Below are positions 60,335 to 64,000 of a stretch of 64,000 nucleotides of DNA, in pieces (position 1 is the stretch's first letter; every line of letters starts with the position of its first letter). The notes beneath the pieces were generated by a model that was not told the DNA's origin, searched no databases, and worked only from the letters and a program-made list of their open reading frames with translations. A program made the position numbers and the translations under genes. Source of the stretch: an uncultured Selenomonadales bacterium (GTDB taxonomy: Bacteria > Bacillota > Negativicutes > Acidaminococcales > Acidaminococcaceae); NCBI GenBank assembly GCA_900314855.1, contig OMWZ01000009.1:1-64000 (forward strand). Direction: 5' to 3'.

Positions 60335-60787
60335 ATGAGATTCATTGAAGTAGAAACCAAAAACAGGACGGCGGATTTCATAAATCGGCTGCTGACGGTA
60401 TGGGAAAGTTCTGTAAGAGCGACACACCTGTTTCTGTCGGACAGTGAAATCAAAAAGATAAAAGAATATGTACCGCAGGCGCTCGCTGGAATTGCGCATT
60501 TGATGATTGCAGAAGATGATAGGGGCTGCCCCGGGGCTTTTATGGGGATCAAGGACGGCACCTTGGAAATGCTGTTCATTTCCCCGGAAGAAAGAGGAAA
60601 GGGGCTCGGAAAGCGCCTGCTCCAATATGGGATTAAAACCTATGCCGTAGAGCGGGTGGCTGTGAATGAGCAAAACCCACAGGCCAAGGGCTTTTATGAA
60701 CACATGGGCTTTCAGGTTTATAAAAGGACAGACCTTGACGAACAGGGCAATCCTTATCCGCTTTTATACATGAGCCTTAACATCTAA
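60335..60787 (+). CDS. GNAT family N-acetyltransferase
   Basis: The 150-residue protein has GNAT signatures: LMIAEDDRGCPGAFMGIKDG, LEMLFISPEERGKGLGKRLL (the acetyl-CoA loop) and NEQNPQAKGFYEHMGFQVYK. ATG 60335 is preceded by AAGGAAAA; an ATG 15 bases earlier lacks a site. Cargo acetyltransferases can modify drugs or toxins; the substrate is unknown. Confidence 0.85.
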   Translation: MRFIEVETKNRTADFINRLLTVWESSVRATHLFLSDSEIKKIKEYVPQALAGIAHLMIAEDDRGCPGAFMGIKDGTLEMLFISPEERGKGLGKRLLQYGIKTYAVERVAVNEQNPQAKGFYEHMGFQVYKRTDLDEQGNPYPLLYMSLNI

Positions 60788-60875
60788 ATCGGATTTTACG
60801 AAATCTCATATCTCGCAGAGAAGCAAAAACAGAAAGTACCCTGCCTTATACTCATTATCATCATTGCCCTTTTCC

Positions 60876-60904
60876 TTGACTTGCTTGTGTCTTTGTGATA
60901 CACT
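60876..60904 (+). promoter_or_regulatory. Promoter of the ABC-F leader
   Basis: TTGACT, 17 bases, TACACT, about 33 bases before the leader-peptide ATG. Confidence 0.7.
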
Positions 60905-60936
60905 AACATACATAAAATTAGAGGTGAGGTGGAAAG

Positions 60937-60960
60937 ATGATTAACTTTTCTTGCAAATAA
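60937..60960 (+). CDS. ABC-F leader peptide MINFSCK
   Basis: A 7-residue open frame behind GAGGTGGAAAG and ATG. Its codons contain attenuator segment 1. A ribosome stalled here by a drug would free segment 2. No homology is expected for so short a peptide. Confidence 0.75.
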   Translation: MINFSCK

Positions 60961-61127
60961 ATTGGAATATACAGTGATACTGTGTTTTACAGTACCATTG
61001 TACCCATTGCAAGAAAGTTAAAAGTCTATTCACTCGATATATCGTAGGCGTATCACTCTTGATAGGGGTGGTACTATTATGCTGTGACGAGCTGCAAGAA
61101 TTGACTTTCTTGCAGCTCTTATTTTAT
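60941..61127 (+). promoter_or_regulatory. Ribosome-mediated attenuator upstream of the ABC-F gene
   Basis: Segment 1 TTAACTTTTCTTGCAA (60941-60956) lies in the leader peptide and pairs with segment 2 TTGCAAGAAAGTTAA (61007-61021). Segments 3 and 4, GAGCTGCAAGAA and TTCTTGCAGCTC (61089-61118), form a perfect 12-bp terminator stem followed by TTATTTTAT. Segment 2 can instead pair with 61101-61115 (13 of 15, plus a wobble), opening the terminator. Confidence 0.85.
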
Positions 61128-61161
61128 GTTCTTTATCCCCGGAATAAAGGAGGAATGCGAT

Positions 61162-62664
61162 ATGTCGATGATCCGAGTCGAGAACCTTACCTTTGCCTAT
61201 CCATCCAGCTATGATAACATTTTTGAAAATGTCAATTTTCAAATTGATACAGATTGGAAACTTGGGTTTGTTGGAAGAAACGGTAGAGGGAAAACAACTT
61301 TTCTAAATCTCTTGCTTGGAAAGTATGAATACCACGGGAAAATACAAGCCTCTGTGCAATTTGATTACTTTCCATATCCTGTGAACGACAAAAACAGATT
61401 AACTACGGATATTCTCTCGGAAGTCTGCCCGCTGGCGGAAGAGTGGGAGCTGTTGAGAGAACTATCCTATCTGGAAGTCCGTGATGATGTGCTTTGGAGG
61501 CCATTTTTTACGCTTTCCAATGGAGAGCAGACCAAGGTGCTGCTTGCCGCTCTATTTCTGAATGATGGACACTTTTTACTGATTGATGAACCGACAAACC
61601 ATTTGGATATGAAAGCCAGAGAAACCGTTTCAGCATACCTGAAACGGAAAAAGGGATTTATCTTAGTCTCTCATGATCGCTGTTTTTTAGATGGCTGTGT
61701 TGACCATATCCTGTCGATCAATCGGTCAAACATCGAAGTGCAAAGCGGAAATTTTTCTACTTGGTTCACCAACTTCCAGCGTCAACAAGAATTTGAACTC
61801 GCTCAAAATGTGAAGCTGAAAAAAAGCATTGATAATATGCAAAAGGCCGCTAAAAGAACTTCTGTCTGGTCAGACCGAATTGAAGCGTCAAAATATGGGA
61901 ACGGCCCGGTTGACCGAGGGTATATTGGTCACAAATCTGCCAAAATGATGAAACGCTCAAAGGCTATCGAAGTGCGGCAGCAACGGGCAATCGAGGAAAA
62001 GTCCGGCCTTCTCAAAAATTTGGAAACCGTAGAAGATTTGAAAATCGCTCCGCTTCTTTATTTTTCAGATACCTTAGTGACTTTCTCTGATGTTGTACCG
62101 ATTTTTGACGGCAAAAATGTCTGCCAGCCAATCTCGTTTACAGTAAAACAGGGAGAACGCATTGCCCTTGATGGGAAAAATGGTTCTGGGAAAACGAGCC
62201 TTCTAAAGCTACTGGTCGGGCAACAAATAGAACATCGTGGGACAGTTGCAATAGGTTCTGGCATGATATTGTCCTATGTACCTCAAGATACTTCTATGCT
62301 GAACGGGTCGTTATCAGAGTTTGCGGAAGCCAATCGTGTTGATGAAACTTTGTTTAAGGCAATCTTACGGAAAATGGATTTTTCACGAATACAGTTTGAA
62401 AAGAAAATGGAAGATTTTTCAGCGGGACAAAAGAAAAAAGTGTTGATAGCAAAAAGCCTTTGTGAACAAGCACATCTGTATGTGTGGGATGAACCTCTTA
62501 ACTATATTGACATCTATTCCCGAATGCAAATTGAAAATCTGATTAGGGAATTTTCTCCTACAATGATCTTCGTAGAACATGATCTTGCTTTCAGAAATAC
62601 GATTGCTACAAAAACAGTATATATTGAAAGCACTCCCGGTCAAAGCTGTCAATGGTCAAGATGA
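61162..62664 (+). CDS. ABC-F ribosome-protection protein of the Lsa/CplR type
   Basis: Likely resistance to lincosamides, streptogramin A and pleuromutilins by displacing the drug from the ribosome. The 500 residues contain two ABC domains without membrane spans: GRNGRGKT, LSNGEQTKVLLAAL and LLIDEPTNHLD; then GKNGSGKT, FSAGQKKKVLIAKS and YVWDEPLNYID. The start, ENLTFAYPSSYDNIFENVNF, resembles CplR and Lsa. Between them is the interdomain linker that reaches the peptidyl-transferase centre. RBS AAAGGAGG. The C-terminal tail after KTVYIES is unusual and may come from the downstream sequence. Confidence 0.88.
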   Translation: MSMIRVENLTFAYPSSYDNIFENVNFQIDTDWKLGFVGRNGRGKTTFLNLLLGKYEYHGKIQASVQFDYFPYPVNDKNRLTTDILSEVCPLAEEWELLRELSYLEVRDDVLWRPFFTLSNGEQTKVLLAALFLNDGHFLLIDEPTNHLDMKARETVSAYLKRKKGFILVSHDRCFLDGCVDHILSINRSNIEVQSGNFSTWFTNFQRQQEFELAQNVKLKKSIDNMQKAAKRTSVWSDRIEASKYGNGPVDRGYIGHKSAKMMKRSKAIEVRQQRAIEEKSGLLKNLETVEDLKIAPLLYFSDTLVTFSDVVPIFDGKNVCQPISFTVKQGERIALDGKNGSGKTSLLKLLVGQQIEHRGTVAIGSGMILSYVPQDTSMLNGSLSEFAEANRVDETLFKAILRKMDFSRIQFEKKMEDFSAGQKKKVLIAKSLCEQAHLYVWDEPLNYIDIYSRMQIENLIREFSPTMIFVEHDLAFRNTIATKTVYIESTPGQSCQWSR

Positions 62665-63304
62665 ACGGCGCATTTCATGCGCCGCCATTGACAGCCCCGC
62701 CCGTCTTTGCAAAAGGTAATCAAGGCGGGAAAGCCACAAAATGGCTTCCCGCCCATTTCAATTTTGCAAGGGAGAACGCTCCCAAATTAAAAAAAGTGCG
62801 GCCAAGCACTTTGAGGGATTGGCCGCCTTGTCTGCCCGTTCAGCGGGACGGAGGGCGGCGGTCAAGGCCGGGTATAAAACCGTTCATTTCAGCCTTGACG
62901 GTTGCCCGCTGTCCTGCTACTTTTCCGGGAGTGTGGCCACAGCTTCGGGACATTTTGTCCACAAGTCGGAGCGTAGGACGAGGGACGGGGCTTTCATATA
63001 CCTGCCGCCGTTCTCTGAAACCAGCCCGATTTTTTGTTCATTCCCATTCACAAAAATTCAGCCTGTTTTCCTGCCGGAGCAAACGGGGCGCAAAAAGCAC
63101 CGCACCCCGTTTCCCCCGTCAGCCACGCCAGCAGGTATAACACACTACACTTTGCTTCGCAAAGTCGTGTGCCAAATGGGGGCTTTGCCCCCTTTGGAAA
63201 CCCCCACAAGAAAAGGCGGTACGCTACCCCTCCACGGGGCGCATACCGCCTTTTCTTGTTATCCAGCCCTCCGGCTGTATCGGTTGAGCAAAAGTCAGCA
63301 TGGG
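62665..63304. other. 640-base non-coding right end of the element, rich in hairpins
   Basis: No gene I can support; two long open frames here lack a start signal. Hairpins include CTGTCAATGG/CCATTGACAG with an inner GGCGCA/TGCGCC (about 62646-62694), GGCGGGA-AGCCA/TGGCT-TCCCGCC (62724-62753) inside TTGCAAAA/TTTTGCAA, GGACATTTTGTCC (62948-62960), GGGGGC/GCCCCC (about 63176-63191) and a 15-bp stem CAAGAAAAGGCGGTA (63207-63258) that ends in TTTTCTTG. A transfer origin or terminators may lie here. Confidence 0.6.
63207..63258. terminator. Long hairpin near the right end of the element
   Basis: CAAGAAAAGGCGGTA pairs perfectly with TACCGCCTTTTCTTG across about 22 bases; an inner CGC/GCG pair extends it. 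The right arm's T-rich end gives a possible terminator in either direction, shielding host DNA from the cargo. Confidence 0.65.
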
Positions 63305-63312
63305 ATTGGTGT
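63305..63312 (+). repeat. Right core copy of the element (attR)
   Basis: ATTGGTGT, identical to 54560-54567. Next to it begins the right arm of the target dyad. Confidence 0.8.
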
Positions 63313-63313
63313 G

Positions 63314-63331
63314 ATATCTTTAATTATGTGA
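63314..63331 (-). repeat. Right arm of the 18-bp dyad at the insertion site
   Basis: ATATCTTTAATTATGTGA, the inverted partner of 54544-54561. It lies 59 bases before the second NSS gene. Confidence 0.8.
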
Positions 63332-63390
63332 AACTCCCGGATGGCATTCCCTTACTTTTCCAAAAATCAGACAGGAGTCTTTCTTTTCCC

Positions 63391-64000
63391 ATGGGTACCA
63401 CTACGTTTTCCTCTCGTCTCGGATTCATCCTCGTCTCCGCCGGCTGCGCCATCGGTCTCGGCAATGTATGGCGGTTCCCCTTCATCACGGGGAAATACGG
63501 CGGCGCTTCCTTCGTCGTCCTTTATTTGATCTTCCTGGCCCTCCTCGGCCTGCCCATCATGGTCGCGGAATTCGCCGTGGGCCGCGCCAGCGTTCACAGC
63601 CCGGCCAAGGCCTTCAACGTCCTGGAGCCGAAGGGCACGTACTGGCACAAGTACAAATACATCATGATTGCCGGCAACGTGCTCCTCATGATGTATTACA
63701 CGACCATTTCGGGATGGATGTTCTACTACTTCTATAAAATGCTCACCGGCGCTTTTGAAGGCAGGACGCCGACCCAGGTCGAAGCCGTCCTCGGCGGCCT
63801 GCTTCAGGATCCCCAGACCATGACAGCCCTGCTTCTCTTCGTCATCCTGCTGGGCTTCTTTGTCTGCTACCTGGGCGTCCAGGCCGGCGTGGAACGCATC
63901 ACCAAGGTCATTATGAGCCTGCTCCTCCTCCTCATTTTCCTCCTGGCCATCAACTCCCTCCTCCTGCCAGGCAGCGAGGCTGGCCTGCGCTACTATCTCT
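63391..64000 (+). CDS. Second sodium-dependent NSS transporter, cut by the window edge
   Basis: The first 203 residues of a paralog of the gene at 53143: SSRLGFILVSAGCAIGLGNV, AEFAVGRASVHSPAKAFNVL, MYYTTISGWMFYYFYKML, LLLLLIFLLAINSLLLPGSE. The frame stays open to the end. AGGAG lies 13-15 bases before the ATG, which is far. No strong promoter stands between the element and the start, so it was probably transcribed with the first gene before the insertion. Confidence 0.9.
   Translation, partial: MGTTTFSSRLGFILVSAGCAIGLGNVWRFPFITGKYGGASFVVLYLIFLALLGLPIMVAEFAVGRASVHSPAKAFNVLEPKGTYWHKYKYIMIAGNVLLMMYYTTISGWMFYYFYKMLTGAFEGRTPTQVEAVLGGLLQDPQTMTALLLFVILLGFFVCYLGVQAGVERITKVIMSLLLLLIFLLAINSLLLPGSEAGLRYYL

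Larger units (their letters stand above)
54560..63312. mobile_element. Integrated mobilizable element with serine recombinase, MobV relaxase and ABC-F resistance cargo
   Basis: About 8.7 kb between two tandem NSS genes. Bounded by direct copies of ATTGGTGT. The recombinase gene is at the left end, its stop 3 bases inside the core copy. It holds a relaxase and a short RepA_N-like gene but no type IV secretion genes, so it needs a helper to transfer. The cargo genes (58.9-62.7 kb) are AT-richer than the host, especially the kinase and the ABC-F gene. Joining the flanks across one core copy restores a continuous intergenic dyad. Confidence 0.85.

Noticed and set aside
63140-63200. GGGGGC-TTT-GCCCCC and CTTTGC-TTC-GCAAAG hairpins as separate terminators
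   Set aside because: They have no T run of their own, and no gene ends directly before them; reported only as part of the non-coding right end.
62652-63331. Two long plus-strand frames after the ABC-F gene
   Set aside because: No ribosome-binding site, low-complexity composition and many hairpins inside. I treat the stretch as non-coding, though one frame might be a conserved hypothetical in related elements.
1-64000. tRNA, rRNA genes or CRISPR arrays
   Set aside because: No cloverleaf, rRNA segment or regularly spaced repeat array was recognised.

Overview
The window looks like chromosome from a GC-rich diderm Firmicute of the class Negativicutes, probably Acidaminococcus-like or a relative. 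The gene order is that of Firmicutes (asp23/amaP-nusB-xseAB-ispA-dxs-tlyA-nadK-argR-recN, addBA, ireB-ruvX, mltG). Outer-membrane genes sit beside it: a secretin, a TonB-dependent receptor, TonB/ExbB/ExbD and two AsmA-like proteins. The genus is inferred; no rRNA or tRNA gene was seen.

Layout. 1-2.2 kb: a GspE/PilB ATPase (cut by the window edge) divergent from a short secretin, probably part of a type IV pilus or type II secretion system. 2.2-4.5 kb: thiD-thiM-thiE. 4.6-8.9 kb: transketolase and an EF-G-like GTPase whose P-loop lacks its lysine. 9.0-21.1 kb: a 14-gene minus-strand run from asp23 down to a NUDIX hydrolase. 21.4-26 kb: efp, a Xaa-Pro peptidase, a U32 peptidase, mltG and a His-rich DUF1292 protein. 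26.1-40.7 kb: a probable long operon starting at rarA, then a radical-SAM DNA-repair pair, AsmA-like, addB, addA, ireB, ruvX and a second AsmA-like gene.

40.8-50.9 kb holds a methionine-type lipoprotein, a 3D-domain protein, an ADP-ribosylglycohydrolase and a metal-uptake block. That block contains a TonB-dependent receptor, tonB-exbD-exbB, a ZIP transporter, a FeoB-associated protein, feoB and two feoA genes, behind a leader with two DtxR-like dyads and a possible attenuator. 51-54.5 kb: mscL, azlCD and a Na+-coupled NSS transporter.

54.56-63.31 kb is an integrated mobilizable element lying between two tandem NSS paralogs. It carries a large serine recombinase, a MobV relaxase, a short RepA_N-like protein, a Cys-rich protein and a cargo of kinase, XRE regulator, GNAT acetyltransferase and an Lsa/CplR-type ABC-F ribosome-protection gene. 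Both ends can be set to the base: an 8-bp core (ATTGGTGT) is repeated, and joining the flanks recreates a dyad with 18-bp arms. The ABC-F gene is preceded by a complete four-segment attenuator with a 7-residue leader peptide, so this antibiotic resistance is probably drug-inducible. The second NSS gene runs off the right edge.

The most rewarding items are the element boundaries, the ABC-F attenuator, the feo leader, the rarA/radical-SAM/addAB cluster, the lysine-less EF-G-like protein and a repeated GGACA-N3-TGTCC palindrome inside the element.
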